A program made the translations under genes and the position numbers. Below the pieces are notes generated by a model. The model saw nothing but the letters and a program-made list of their open reading frames with translations, was not told the DNA's origin and ran no database searches. From assembly GCF_036250675.1 (NCBI RefSeq), contig NZ_CP109592.1, positions 2,232,001-2,296,000 of the forward strand: a stretch of DNA of 64,000 bases. The letters run 5' to 3'. This DNA comes from Streptomyces sp. NBC_01689. GTDB taxonomy: Bacteria > Actinomycetota > Actinomycetes > Streptomycetales > Streptomycetaceae. Positions 18,942 through 29,428 of this stretch are shown here, piece after piece; positions within the stretch are counted from its first letter, which is position 1; every line of letters begins with the position of its first letter.

Positions 18942-19664
18942 GTGGACGAGACCCTGTCCGAGGAAACGGAGGGCGCGCCCCAGAAGGGCACCGTGACCGA
19001 GCGCGCCATCGAGCGGATCAAGGCGATGATCAAGGAAGGCCGTCTCGAACCCGGTCAGCGGCTGCCGACGGAACGCGATCTCGCCGCGCAGCTGGGCATG
19101 TCCCGCAGCTCGATGCGCGAGGCCATCCGCGCGCTCACGGTCCTCGGCGTGCTGGAGGCCCGGCACGGCTCGGGCATCTACGTCACCCAGCTGGAGGCCG
19201 GGGATCTCCTGGAGACCTTCGGCGTGGTGGCCGACCTCTCGCGCGGACCCCGGCTGGTGGAACTCCTGGAGGTGCGCCGCATCCTGGAGTCGACGGCGAC
19301 GGCGCTGGCCGCCGCGCGGATCACCCCCGACCAGCTCGCCGAGGTGGAGAAGCATCTGACGGCGATGAACGCGACCGACGACCCGGAGGAGATCCTCGCC
19401 CACGACCTGGCCTTCCACCGGGAGATCGCCGCCGCCGCGGGAAACGAGACGATGGCGGCGATCCTGGAGGGGCTGTCCTCGCGCACGTTCCGCGCCCGGG
19501 TCTGGCGCGGCTACCAGGAGGAGGGCGCCTTCGAGCGCACCCGCCGCGAGCACGCGGCGATCCACCGCGCGCTGCTGGCCCACGACCCGGAGGCGGCCAG
19601 AGCGGCCGCCGCCGCGCATGTGGGCGAGGTGGAGCAGTGGCTGCGGACCCAGCTCACGCAGTAG
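18942..19664 (+). CDS. GntR-family transcriptional regulator, FadR/FCD subfamily
   Basis: A 240-residue regulator. The winged helix-turn-helix covers about residues 16-85 (AIERIKAMIKEGRLEPGQRLPTERDLA split by the family's LPTERDLA signature, then SRSSMREAIRAL and RHGSGIYV). A C-terminal FCD ligand-binding domain runs from about 95 to 235, with helices carrying VRRILE, HDLAFHREIA and HAAIHRAL. GTG 18942 follows AGGAGGAAG. It is divergent from the fucose/CUT2 operon and should respond to a pathway acid or sugar such as L-fuconate; the ligand is inferred from neighbours. Confidence 0.93.
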   Translation: MDETLSEETEGAPQKGTVTERAIERIKAMIKEGRLEPGQRLPTERDLAAQLGMSRSSMREAIRALTVLGVLEARHGSGIYVTQLEAGDLLETFGVVADLSRGPRLVELLEVRRILESTATALAAARITPDQLAEVEKHLTAMNATDDPEEILAHDLAFHREIAAAAGNETMAAILEGLSSRTFRARVWRGYQEEGAFERTRREHAAIHRALLAHDPEAARAAAAAHVGEVEQWLRTQLTQ

Positions 19665-19688
19665 CCGGGTCCGCGGCCCGTACGGCGC

Positions 19689-22600
19689 TCAGGCCCGCGT
19701 CAGCCGCAGCGTCACCAGCTGGAAGGGGCGCAGCGACAGGCTGATCCGGTCGCCGTCGCGCTCCGGCGGCACGGCGTCCGCGAGAGGCCGCTCCAGCAGA
19801 TCGGTCACCGTGACGTCCCCGGCCGCGAAGCCCGTGGTGAGCGTGGCCCGGGTCCGGCCGCCGCGGGACTCGTGGAAGCGTACGACCACGTCACCGCTGC
19901 CGTCGTCGGCGAGCTTGACCGCGGTCACCACGACCGCGTCCTGCTCGACGTCCACCAGCGGGGCGACGTCGCCGGCGCCCGTCAGGTGCCGCTCGGGCAG
20001 GTTGATCCGCCAGCCCTCGCGCACCGCGTCCCCGATCCCGGCTCCCGGCACCAGCGCGTGCCGGAAGCGGTGGACGCCCTGGTCGGTCTCCGGGTCCGGG
20101 AAGCGCGGGGCGCGCAGCAGGGACACCCGCACGGTGGTGGTCGTACCGGAGTCGCTGTCGCGCACGGTCCGGGTCACGTCGTGTCCGTACGTGGAGTCGT
20201 TGACGACCGCGACACCCCAGCCAGGTTCCTCGACGTGCACGAACCGGTGATTGCACGCCTCGAACTTGGCCGCCTCCCATGAGGTGTTGGTGTGGGTGGG
20301 CCGGTGGAAGTGCCCGAACTGGGTCTCGGACGCGTACCGTTCGGCGTGCACGTCGAGCGGGAAGGCGAGCTTCAGGAACTTCTCGGTCTCGTGCCAGTCC
20401 ACCTCGGTGTCGATGCCGAGCCGGCGCTCGCCCGGAGCCAGCGACAGCACCTGGGTGACCCGCGACGCGCCGAAGGACCGGACGATCCGGACCGAGACGC
20501 CGTCGTGGCCCGGCGCGACCTCGTCGGCGTCCACCAGGTCGGTGACCGTGTTGCGGTAGAACTCGTCGACGTCCCAGGCGTCCCACATGTTGGGGAAGTC
20601 GGGGTGGATCTGGAGCAGGTTGGCGGCCCGGTCCGGTGCGACCGTCTCGCGGCCGGCCTCGATGTCGTACGCCGAGACGACCAGTCCCCGGGCGTCGACC
20701 TCGACCCGCAGCAGGCCGTTGTCGAGGACGTGTCCGCCGTCGGCCCGCGGGGTGAGGGAGACCCCGCCGAGGTCGACGGCCGGACCGGCGGCGCCTGCCG
20801 GGACCCCGCCGCGGGGGTGCGGAGCCGAGTTGAACAGCAGCCGGGTGGTGCCCTCGCCGGCCAGCGCGCGCTGTGCCGCGCCGATGATGCCGTCGAGTTC
20901 CCCGGCGACCCGCTCGTACGTCCGCCGGGCCTCCCGGTGCACCCACGCGATGGACGACCCGGGCAGGATGTCGTGGAACTGGTGGAGCAGCACCGTCTTC
21001 CAGATGCGGTCCAGTTCCGCGTACGGGTAGGGGAATCCGGTCCGCACCGCCGCGGTCGCCGCCCACAGCTCGGCCTCGCGCAGCAGGTGCTCGCTGCGGC
21101 GGTTGCCCTGCTTGGTCAGCGCCTGGCTGGTGAGGGTCGCGCGGTGCAGTTCGAGGTACAGCTCACCGACCCAGACGGGCGCTTCGGGGTGTTCGGCCTC
21201 GGCCTTCGCGAAGAACTCGGCGGGCGTCTCCCACACCACGGTGGCGGACCCTTCGAGGTTCTTGAGCCGGGCGGCCTTGCCGACCATCTCCCGGGTGGTG
21301 CCGCCGCCTCCGTCGCCCCAGCCGGTGGGCGCGAGGGAGTGCCGGGCGACGCCCTTGTCCTTGAAGTTCCTGGCCGCGTGGGCGATCTCGCCGCCCCGCA
21401 TGGAGCAGTTGTAGGTGTCGACGGGCGGGAAGTGGGTGAAGATGCGGGTTCCGTCGATGCCCTCCCAGCGGAACGTGTGGTGCGGGAACTTGTTGGTCTG
21501 CGACCACGAGATCTTCTGGGTGAGCAGCCACTTGGAGCCCGCCGCCTTGATGATCTGCGGGAGTCCGGCGGCGAAGCCGAAGGTGTCGGGCAGCCAGGCC
21601 TCGTCGTTCTCGATGCCGAACTCGTCGAGGAAGAACCGCTTTCCGTGCACGAACTGACGGGCCATCGCCTCTGAACCGGGCATGTTGGTGTCCGACTCGA
21701 CCCACATGCCCCCGGCCGGCACGAACCGGCCCTCCGCCACGGCCTTCTTCACCCGGGCCCACACCTCGGGCCGGTGCTCCTTCACCCAGGCCCACTGCTG
21801 GGCCTGGGACATGGCGAAGACGAACTCGGGCTCGTCCTCGACGAGCGCCGTCATGTTGGAGGTCGTGCGCGCCACCTTGCGGACCGTCTCCCGCAGCGGC
21901 CACAGCCAGGCCGAGTCGATGTGCGCGTGTCCGACCGCGCTGATCCGGTGCGCCGAGGGCACCGCCGGTTCCGCGAGCACGCCCGCCAGCCGGGCCCGGG
22001 CCGCCGCGGCGGTGCCGCCCACGTCCTGGAGGTCGACGGCGTCCAGTGCCCGCTCCACCGCGCGCAGGATGTCCCAGCGCCGCGCGGACTCCACCGGCAG
22101 CTCGGCCATCAGCTCACCGAGCACCTCCAGGTCGAGGACCAGCTCCCACACCGTCTCGTCGCGGACCGCGAGGTCCATCCGGGCGAGTGTGTACTGCGGC
22201 TCACTGCCCGCCGTCTCCTTGTCGCCGAGCCGGGTGGGCAGGAAGGGGTGGTAGTCGAGGATCACCGGATTGGAGGCGGCCTCGATGTGCAGGCGGACCT
22301 CCTCGCCGCCCTCCGCGGGCGCGCCGACGCGTACCCACTGGTTGCGCGGGTTGAGCCCCTTCACCGGTGTTCCGTCGGGCCGGTAGACGAGCCCTTCGCA
22401 CTGGAACCCGGGCATGTTCTCGTCGAATCCGAGGTCGAGGAGGGCTTCCACGGTCCGGCCGGCCCAGGACTCGGGGACCGTCCCGGTGACCCGGAACCAG
22501 CTGGTGCCCCACGGAGCGCCCCAGCGCGCGCCCACCTCGATCGGCTCCGGTTCGGCCGCGAGTCCCTCGGCGACCGGGACCGGCTCGCCGGGCGCGTTCC

Positions 22601-22706
22601 ACACCGCCACGTCCAGCGGGACGGACTCGGGGTACACGGCCGGTCGGATGCGTTCGTCGAGGACACGCTTGAGGCGGGCTTCGACCAGGGTGCGGTCGTC
22701 ATGCAT
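19689..22706 (-). CDS. Glycoside hydrolase family 38 alpha-mannosidase
   Basis: A 1005-residue enzyme without signal peptide, so cytoplasmic. The catalytic domain begins with AVGHAHIDSAWLWPLRET, giving the zinc-binding His and Asp of GH38. The nucleophile region is AWLPDTFGFAAGLP. A long C-terminal beta-sandwich part follows, ending LRPFQLVTLRL. The residue count fits the large alpha-mannosidases of this family. It is the last gene of the operon 29205-19689, 30 bp after the GH85 gene. It would remove alpha-linked mannose from imported N-glycan fragments. It ends 24 bp from the convergent gntR stop. Confidence 0.94.
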   Translation of the reverse strand: MHDDRTLVEARLKRVLDERIRPAVYPESVPLDVAVWNAPGEPVPVAEGLAAEPEPIEVGARWGAPWGTSWFRVTGTVPESWAGRTVEALLDLGFDENMPGFQCEGLVYRPDGTPVKGLNPRNQWVRVGAPAEGGEEVRLHIEAASNPVILDYHPFLPTRLGDKETAGSEPQYTLARMDLAVRDETVWELVLDLEVLGELMAELPVESARRWDILRAVERALDAVDLQDVGGTAAAARARLAGVLAEPAVPSAHRISAVGHAHIDSAWLWPLRETVRKVARTTSNMTALVEDEPEFVFAMSQAQQWAWVKEHRPEVWARVKKAVAEGRFVPAGGMWVESDTNMPGSEAMARQFVHGKRFFLDEFGIENDEAWLPDTFGFAAGLPQIIKAAGSKWLLTQKISWSQTNKFPHHTFRWEGIDGTRIFTHFPPVDTYNCSMRGGEIAHAARNFKDKGVARHSLAPTGWGDGGGGTTREMVGKAARLKNLEGSATVVWETPAEFFAKAEAEHPEAPVWVGELYLELHRATLTSQALTKQGNRRSEHLLREAELWAATAAVRTGFPYPYAELDRIWKTVLLHQFHDILPGSSIAWVHREARRTYERVAGELDGIIGAAQRALAGEGTTRLLFNSAPHPRGGVPAGAAGPAVDLGGVSLTPRADGGHVLDNGLLRVEVDARGLVVSAYDIEAGRETVAPDRAANLLQIHPDFPNMWDAWDVDEFYRNTVTDLVDADEVAPGHDGVSVRIVRSFGASRVTQVLSLAPGERRLGIDTEVDWHETEKFLKLAFPLDVHAERYASETQFGHFHRPTHTNTSWEAAKFEACNHRFVHVEEPGWGVAVVNDSTYGHDVTRTVRDSDSGTTTTVRVSLLRAPRFPDPETDQGVHRFRHALVPGAGIGDAVREGWRINLPERHLTGAGDVAPLVDVEQDAVVVTAVKLADDGSGDVVVRFHESRGGRTRATLTTGFAAGDVTVTDLLERPLADAVPPERDGDRISLSLRPFQLVTLRLTRA

Positions 22707-22736
22707 GGGTGAGCTCCGTGGGGTGAGGGGTGCGGG

Positions 22737-24746
22737 TTACCAGGTGTGGGTGGTCGTGGCCGGGGTCGAGACGGTGAACAGCTCCCCCACCGCGCGCAGT
22801 TCGAATCCTGCGGCGGCCTCGCCCTGCTCGGCGGTGAGACCACCCACGTAGAAGGCCGACTGGCAGGTGCCGCCGAGGAAGCGGCGGGTGCCGTCGGGGA
22901 GAATCCGGTGGAGCTCGTAGTGGCGTACGTGACCCGTGGGGCGCTGCCACGCGAAGCGCAGGTCGCCGCCGTCGGCGTCGGTGATCCGCAGCTCGGTGGG
23001 GGTGCCCGGGGTCACGGTCGCGTCGCGGACCGCGAGCCCGCCCAGTCGCCAGCTCACCGGAGGGCCGCTCGCCGCCAGCCGCACGCCGAGCGCGTGCACG
23101 GTCCCCGACAGTCCGGTCAGCCGCACGGTGGACGTCTGCCATCCGCCACCGCCGCCCGCGGGCACGGTGAGGAAGGTGTACGGGGGTGCCTCGCCCGCCG
23201 TGCCCGGTTCCTCCGTGGCGACGGCCAGCTCCAGGGAGGCGCTGCCCGCGTCCGTACGGTGGGTCAGCTCGACCACCGTGTCCGCACCGAGCGGCAGCCG
23301 GGTCGCGTAGAGGTCGAGCGTCGTCGGCTCGTCGAGCGTGCCGGAGACCAGGAGGCTGCTGCCGCCCCGCCAGGCGTCCGCGAAGTCGAGGGTGACGGCC
23401 GGTCGACGGCCGGTGGTGCGCACGGCCCAGCGGCGGGAGGGCAGCCGGTCCTGGAGGCCCAGGTGGTTCCACGCGGTGTCCGAGGCGACCTCACCGTCCT
23501 CGTACCACCTCAGGCCGTGGCCGGTGTTGAAGACGGTCGCGAACGGCAGCGCGTCGACGGTCGACCGGTCGGCGACGGAGAGCGCCGGGGCCCGCCAGCT
23601 CGCGTTCGCGGCCGGCCGGGAGGGGTCCAATGAGGCGCCGGTCCAGAACAGGTCGTCGGCGGCGTGGAAGTCGCCGGGGGTGCGGCCCGCGGGCAGATGG
23701 TTGCGGGTCCACTCGGGCCGGTAGAAGCCGACCGAGGTGACGTGCGCCTTGTCCGCCGGCACGATGGCCTCCCAGTCGACCGACGCGGCCGTGCCGTTCG
23801 CCTCCACATCGACGCCCGCCCACAACTCGTAGGGACTGCGCCCGAGTTGCTGCGCGGCGGTGGCGGAGGAGGCCAGACTGCTCGCCGACCAGCGGAAGTC
23901 GACGAACAGCGAGTCGGCGGCCTGGAAGAACGTCTTGTTCTGGTTGTCGAGCGCGCCCTGCCAGCCGACCGAGCCGCTGACCGTCATCGCGTCGTACCAG
24001 GTGACGCGCTGCCCCTGGGCCGCTCCGAGCGCCTTGAGTTCCTTCAGGAAGCCAAGCATGGCGGAGGCGAGCGCGGTGTCTCCGCCGCCGGTCTCGGCGT
24101 TCACGAACCAGCCGTCGAAGCCGTACGCCGCCGCCACCGCCACCAGTTGGGCGGCGAGCGGGTAGTGCCCGGCGACGTCCTTCTGCACCAGGTCACGGGT
24201 CCACTGGAGGCGGCCGCCGTAGGCGACGGGTGGCAGGAAGACGTTGCCGAGGACGGGTACGCCGTGCCGGTGGGCCGCGTCCACGATCGGGGCGTTCGGC
24301 GCGAGGATCAGCCCCTCGCCGGACGAGCCTCCCCAGAAGACGAGTTCGTCGACGTAAGCCCAGTGGGTGAGGGCGTAGTAGTCGGCGTCGGCGGCGCCCT
24401 GGGAGGGATTGAGCGACGTGGGGCCGAACGAGACGAGGGACTGGACACGCGCCTGGCCCGCGCGGGCCGTGCTGTTCGCGGGCGTCGGGGTGAAGCGCGC
24501 GGCGAGCGGTACGGAGGCCGCGTTGAACGCCAGGTCCGTGTCACCGGCGGCGCTCCACGCCTTCAGGCTGCGCCAGGTGATGCCGGCGCCCGGAGTGCCG
24601 GAGGGCAGCGAGTCCGGGTACCAGTAGGAGGCGTACGGCTGGAGGTCGCGGGCGGCCGCGGCGGCCCGGCCGGGGACGCCCGGCAGGGTGGGGGTGAGCG
24701 CCGCCGCGGCTCCGGCGAGCAGGAGTGCGCGTCTGCTGAGGTTCAC
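22737..24746 (-). CDS. Secreted glycoside hydrolase family 85 endo-beta-N-acetylglucosaminidase
   Basis: A 669-residue enzyme that should cut between the two core GlcNAc residues of N-glycans. It starts at GTG 24746 with a Tat-like signal (SRRALLLAG, then an Ala-rich h-region ending near GRAAAAA). The catalytic domain begins YASYWYPDSLPSGTPGAGI and contains YGFDGWFVNAETGG. The Asn and Glu of NAE (about 212/214) correspond to the GH85 catalytic pair. The C-terminal third holds a beta-sandwich (SWRLGGLAV) and a fibronectin-like segment (TELRITDADG). It lies 38 bp after the GH5 gene. Confidence 0.93.
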   Translation of the reverse strand: MNLSRRALLLAGAAAALTPTLPGVPGRAAAAARDLQPYASYWYPDSLPSGTPGAGITWRSLKAWSAAGDTDLAFNAASVPLAARFTPTPANSTARAGQARVQSLVSFGPTSLNPSQGAADADYYALTHWAYVDELVFWGGSSGEGLILAPNAPIVDAAHRHGVPVLGNVFLPPVAYGGRLQWTRDLVQKDVAGHYPLAAQLVAVAAAYGFDGWFVNAETGGGDTALASAMLGFLKELKALGAAQGQRVTWYDAMTVSGSVGWQGALDNQNKTFFQAADSLFVDFRWSASSLASSATAAQQLGRSPYELWAGVDVEANGTAASVDWEAIVPADKAHVTSVGFYRPEWTRNHLPAGRTPGDFHAADDLFWTGASLDPSRPAANASWRAPALSVADRSTVDALPFATVFNTGHGLRWYEDGEVASDTAWNHLGLQDRLPSRRWAVRTTGRRPAVTLDFADAWRGGSSLLVSGTLDEPTTLDLYATRLPLGADTVVELTHRTDAGSASLELAVATEEPGTAGEAPPYTFLTVPAGGGGGWQTSTVRLTGLSGTVHALGVRLAASGPPVSWRLGGLAVRDATVTPGTPTELRITDADGGDLRFAWQRPTGHVRHYELHRILPDGTRRFLGGTCQSAFYVGGLTAEQGEAAAGFELRAVGELFTVSTPATTTHTW

Positions 24747-24784
24747 TGTGTGCTCCGCGTCGTCGTGGGACGGGTGGGGACGGG

Positions 24785-26017
24785 CTACTCGGTGACCTGA
24801 TCGGGTGTGACGACTTCGGTGATGCCACGGGCCGCGAGGTGGTCCTTGTCGTCGGCGCGGCTCGCGAGCACGGTGGTGGGACGGGCGCCGTCGGCGGTGA
24901 GCCGGGCGAAGGCCTCGAAGACGGCGCCGCCGGGGGCGCAGACGGAGCGGCCGGGAGCGGTGTCGACCACGAGCGCGGTGGTGCGCGGGGCGGGCCGGTG
25001 GTCCCGTCGCTCGCCCGCGATCCGGGCGAGCGTGCGGGCGGCCGGCTTGGGCCGCCGGTCGTTCGTCAACAGGCCGAGGCCGTACTCGAGTTCGGGGAAG
25101 TCGGCCAGGTCCCGGCTGACGTCGTGCGAGCACCACCAGGTGACGCCCCACAGGTCGGGGCAGTCCAGCACGTTGGTGACGGTCGCCTCGGTGAAGGCCG
25201 CGGCGTGCTCGGCCGGGACGAGTGGGGCGGGTGCGCCGACCTCCTGGAGCCAGACCGGGCGGCCCGCATCGTCGGCCCAGGCCTTGGAGAGCTCCACGAG
25301 GTAGGCGGCGTGGTGTTCGGTGGCGACGCCCCGGCGGCCGTGCCGCTGGGCGGTCCCGTTGAACACCCAGGAGTGGACGGCGGTGAGGGCGCCGAGCCGG
25401 GCCGAGTGCTCGGGGGTGAACGGCTGGTCGTCCTGGTACCAGGCGGCGTCGTACGAGGCGTGCAGGTGCGGCTTGCCGGGAGCGCCCTCCTCGCAGGCCG
25501 CGAGGAGCCGGGTCAGCCACGCCCCGGCCTGCTCGGGCGTGATGCGGTCCGGGTCGGGGTGTGGACCGGCGGCGAACTGGTTGACCTCGTTGCCGATGGT
25601 CATGCCGATGAAGTTCGGCCGGTCGGCGAGGGCGGCGGCCAGGGTGCGCAGGTAATCGGCCTCGGCCTCGACCACGTCCGGGTCGGTGAAGATGTTCCGC
25701 CGGTGCCAGGTCTGCGTCCACGCGGGCAGGAAGTCGAAGCTCGACAGATGCCCCTGCAGCCCGTCCACGTTGACGTCGAGCCCGCGTTCGGCGGCCGCGT
25801 CGGCGAGCGCGACGAGCTGCTCGACGGCGCGCGGGCGGATCAGGGTGCGGTTGGGCTGGAAGTAGGGCCACAGCGGGAAGACCCGGATGTGGTCGAGGCC
25901 GAGCGCGGCGATCGAATCGAGGTCGGCGCGCACGGAGTCGGCGTCGAAGTCGAGCCAGTGGTGGAACCACCCCTCGCTCGGGGTGTAGTTGACGCCGAAG
26001 CGCACGGCTGAGGTCAT
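24785..26017 (-). CDS. Glycoside hydrolase family 5-like enzyme, probable beta-mannosidase (GH5_18-like)
   Basis: A 410-residue TIM-barrel glycosidase with no signal peptide. The acid/base is likely E144 in MTIGNEVNQF and the nucleophile E259 in VWLQEVGAP. Other barrel landmarks are GLDHIRVFPLWPYFQPN and ALTAVHSWVFNG. It resembles the actinobacterial GH5 subfamily 18, some of whose members hydrolyse Man-beta-1,4-GlcNAc, the core disaccharide left after endoglycosidase and alpha-mannosidase action. Its location between the permease genes and GH85/GH38 fits that role. Family placement is firm; subfamily and substrate are inference. Confidence 0.82.
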   Translation of the reverse strand: MTSAVRFGVNYTPSEGWFHHWLDFDADSVRADLDSIAALGLDHIRVFPLWPYFQPNRTLIRPRAVEQLVALADAAAERGLDVNVDGLQGHLSSFDFLPAWTQTWHRRNIFTDPDVVEAEADYLRTLAAALADRPNFIGMTIGNEVNQFAAGPHPDPDRITPEQAGAWLTRLLAACEEGAPGKPHLHASYDAAWYQDDQPFTPEHSARLGALTAVHSWVFNGTAQRHGRRGVATEHHAAYLVELSKAWADDAGRPVWLQEVGAPAPLVPAEHAAAFTEATVTNVLDCPDLWGVTWWCSHDVSRDLADFPELEYGLGLLTNDRRPKPAARTLARIAGERRDHRPAPRTTALVVDTAPGRSVCAPGGAVFEAFARLTADGARPTTVLASRADDKDHLAARGITEVVTPDQVTE

Positions 26018-26062
26018 GCGGGATCCTTGCGAATCGGAAGACGGACGGGCGGGCGGACGGGT

Positions 26063-26970
<908 letters not shown>

Positions 26971-26974
<4 letters not shown>

Positions 26975-27909
26975 GCGTCCTCCTTCCGGTCGGCGCGCAG
27001 CACGAGCAGCATCAGCGCGACGGTGACGACGAAGACGACGACGGAGAGCGCGGAGGCGTAGCCCACCCGGCCGGTCAGTCCGGTGCCGGTGCGCTGGACC
27101 AGCATGACGAGGGTGGTGTCCTCGCCCGCCGGTCCGCCGTCCGGGCCCGCCATCAGATACACCTCGGAGAACACCTTGAAGGCGGCGACCGAGGAGAGCG
27201 CGCCGACCAGCACCATGGTGGAGCGGACGGCGGGCACGGTGACGGTGAGGAAGCGCCGTACCGCGCCCGCGCCGTCGACCGACGCCGCCTCGTGCAGCTC
27301 GCGCGGGACGTTCGCGAGCGCCGCCAGATAAATGATCATGTAGTAGCCGAGGCCCTTCCAGACCGTGACGGCCATGGCGCTCACCAGGAGCAGCCACTGG
27401 TCGCTGAGGAAGCCGACCCCGCCGATGCCGACCGTCTCCAGCAGCGAGTTCACCAGGCCGCGTTCGTCCAGCAGCCACACCCAGATCAGGCCGACCACGA
27501 CGATGGAGGCGACCACCGGGGTGTAGAACGCGGACCGGAAGAAGGTGATGCCGGGGATGTTCTTCTGGACCAGCAGAGCGAGCAGCAGCGGCAGCAGGAC
27601 GAGCGCGGGGACGACCCCGACCACGTAGAGCGCGCTGTTGCGCAGGCCGATCCAGAACATGTCGTCGTGCAGCAGCTCCCGGAAGTTGGCGAGGCCCACG
27701 AACGTGCCGGGGATCAGGGTGCGGCGGTCGGTGAAGGAGTTGACCACCGTCGAGACGAACGGGTAGAGGATGAAGGCACCCGTGATCAGCAGTCCCGGCG
27801 CGGCGAACAGCCAGGGGCTGGACGGGAGCTGGCGTCGGACCCGGGACACCCCGCGGGGTGTCCGCATACCGCGCCGCACGCCGCCGGATACGGTCGAGGA
27901 GCTCGCCAT
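26971..27909 (-). CDS. CUT1-family sugar ABC transporter permease (MalF type)
   Basis: A 312-residue permease with a basic N-terminus and about six membrane helices (first LFAAPGLLITGAFILYPFV). The EAA loop reads HEAASVDGAGAVRRFLTVTVP. ATG 27909 is 6 bp after the stop of the binding protein gene and its own stop overlaps the next permease start. It works with the MalG-like partner to import the glycan released by the GH85 enzyme. Confidence 0.92.
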
Positions 27910-27915
27910 GCCTGA

Positions 27916-29205
27916 TCAGCCCTGCTGCTGGAGCAGCCGGTCGCAGGCCTTGACAGCGTTGTCCAATGCCGCCTTGGGGCTCTCCTTGCCCTGGAGCGCC
28001 TTGGCGACCTCGTTGCGCAGCTCGGTCTTCATCTGCTCGCTGAAGAGGACCGGGGTGTAATTGACCGCGTTCTTCAGCGACTTGGCGGCGGCGATCCGTA
28101 CCCGGGTCTCGTCGCTGCCGTCCTCCTGGGTGAAGTACGGGTCGTCGAGCGAGCCGGCGGTGCTCGGGAAGATCGCGACCTTCTTGGCGAACGACATCTG
28201 GTTCCGCGCGTCGGTGACGAAGTGGGCGAAGGCGACCGACGCCGGGGTGTGCTTGGTGCGCGTGTTGACCATCACGCCCATGACGTACATGTTCACCTTG
28301 CCGGTGCTGGTGATCTGGTCCGTGATGCCGATGTTCTTGTACAGGTTCGGCGCCTGCTTCTTGAAGTTGCCGAGGTCCAGGGCGCTGCCCGGGTTCATGG
28401 CGACGGCGCCGGTGAGGAACTTCTTGCCGGACGACTCCGGGGTCGCGGTGAGCGCCTGCGGGTCGAGCGCCTTGGCGTCGTACAACTCCTTGTACTTGGT
28501 GAGGAGTTCGACTCCCTTGGCGTCGTTGAAGGCGAAGGCGGTGCCTTCCTTGTTCATCAGCTCGACGCCGTAGCGGCCGAAGTCCTCGACGGTGGGGACG
28601 TTGGCGAGCGTGGCCACCTTGCCGTGGGTCTTCTCCGCCAGCCGCAGCGCGTCGGCGAAGAGGTCGTCGTAGGTCGTCGGCGGCTCGGAGGCGTCGAGTC
28701 CGGCCTCCTTGAACAGCGACTTGTTGTAGAAGAGCGGCCCGGTGTTGAGGTACCAGGGGAAGGCGTACGTACCGGTCATGCCCGGTACCTGGTGACCGGC
28801 CCACGCCCCGCCCAGGTACTCCTTCTTGTACTGGCCCGCCGACTTGTCGAGGTCCAGCGCGAGGCCCGCCTTGGCGAGCGGGGCGACGAGGTCCGGGGAG
28901 ACGTTCACGACGTCGGGCAGGGTGCCGCCGGCCGCGTCCGCGCTGATCTTGTCGGCGTAGCCCTCGGCGGGCTGGTCGACCCACTTCACATGGGTGTCCG
29001 GGTACTTCTTCTCGAAGTCCGCGATCACGCCCTCGAAGTAGTCCTTGAAGTTGGCTCGCAGGTTCCACGTCTGGAAGGTGATGTCGCCCTCGACCTTGCC
29101 GGAGGCGTCCGTCGAGCCGCCCCCGCCGTCCCCGGAGCCGCAGGAACTCAGCGGCAGGACGACGGCGACGGCAGCGGCGGCGAGAGCTCTGCGGGAGATG
29201 CGCAC
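27916..29205 (-). CDS. CUT1-family sugar-binding lipoprotein
   Basis: A 429-residue extracellular solute-binding protein (SBP_bac family 1). The signal peptide ends in the lipobox LSSC with C22 lipidated, followed by a Gly/Ser linker. The mature domain starts DITFQTWNLRANFKDYF and includes the conserved FEKKYPDTHVKW and GTLPDVVNV blocks. It heads the operon 29205-19689, whose later genes encode N-glycan-degrading enzymes, so a mannose-rich oligosaccharide is the likely ligand. Expression is probably set by the divergent LacI regulator through the dyads at 29296-29399. Confidence 0.92.
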   Translation of the reverse strand: MRISRRALAAAAVAVVLPLSSCGSGDGGGGSTDASGKVEGDITFQTWNLRANFKDYFEGVIADFEKKYPDTHVKWVDQPAEGYADKISADAAGGTLPDVVNVSPDLVAPLAKAGLALDLDKSAGQYKKEYLGGAWAGHQVPGMTGTYAFPWYLNTGPLFYNKSLFKEAGLDASEPPTTYDDLFADALRLAEKTHGKVATLANVPTVEDFGRYGVELMNKEGTAFAFNDAKGVELLTKYKELYDAKALDPQALTATPESSGKKFLTGAVAMNPGSALDLGNFKKQAPNLYKNIGITDQITSTGKVNMYVMGVMVNTRTKHTPASVAFAHFVTDARNQMSFAKKVAIFPSTAGSLDDPYFTQEDGSDETRVRIAAAKSLKNAVNYTPVLFSEQMKTELRNEVAKALQGKESPKAALDNAVKACDRLLQQQG

Positions 29206-29254
29206 GGACGGGGCTCCTCTGCGGTGGGGGGGGCGAACGGTGCCGGGGCAGACC

Positions 29255-29264
29255 TTGCATGCAA
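29255..29264. promoter_or_regulatory. Perfect 10-bp palindrome TTGCATGCAA near the glycan operon start
   Basis: TTGCATGCAA lies 50 bp before the binding-protein ATG. On the minus strand a TTGACT (reverse of 29279-29284 region) sits about 18 bp upstream of CAAGGT, a possible weak promoter pair that overlaps this palindrome. Its role as an operator is unproven. Confidence 0.35.
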
Positions 29265-29295
29265 CTCGCCGTAACAGTCAATGCATTTGACCCAG

Positions 29296-29308
29296 CTAAA
29301 CTCATTAG
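29296..29308. promoter_or_regulatory. LacI-type half-palindromic site CTAA-N5-TTAG
   Basis: CTAAACTCATTAG shares the CTAA/TTAG arms with the pair of sites at 29361 and 29386 but has a shorter centre lacking GCGC. It lies on the binding-protein side of the divergent region, so it could be the operator nearest the catabolic operon promoter. Confidence 0.45.
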
Positions 29309-29359
29309 TGGCCGAACATTGCTGGTCAGAGAGGTGTCTCCGGCCTCTTGCCACAGATC

Positions 29360-29399
29360 ACTAATGCGCTTTAGGTTGGTTCGGCTCAAGCGCATTAGT
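29360..29399. promoter_or_regulatory. Paired LacI-family operators, 12-bp inverted repeat
   Basis: ACTAATGCGCTT (29360-29371) and AAGCGCATTAGT (29388-29399) are perfect inverted repeats separated by 16 bp. Each arm is itself part of a near-palindrome around GCGC: CTAATGCGCTTTAG (29361-29374) and CTCAAGCGCATTAG (29385-29398). Such GCGC-centred palindromes are typical LacI-family operators. The second ends 30 bp before the lacI-type GTG, consistent with autoregulation. Confidence 0.65.
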
Positions 29400-29428
29400 A
29401 CGCGGTCTCGGGAGAACGGGGAGCAGGG

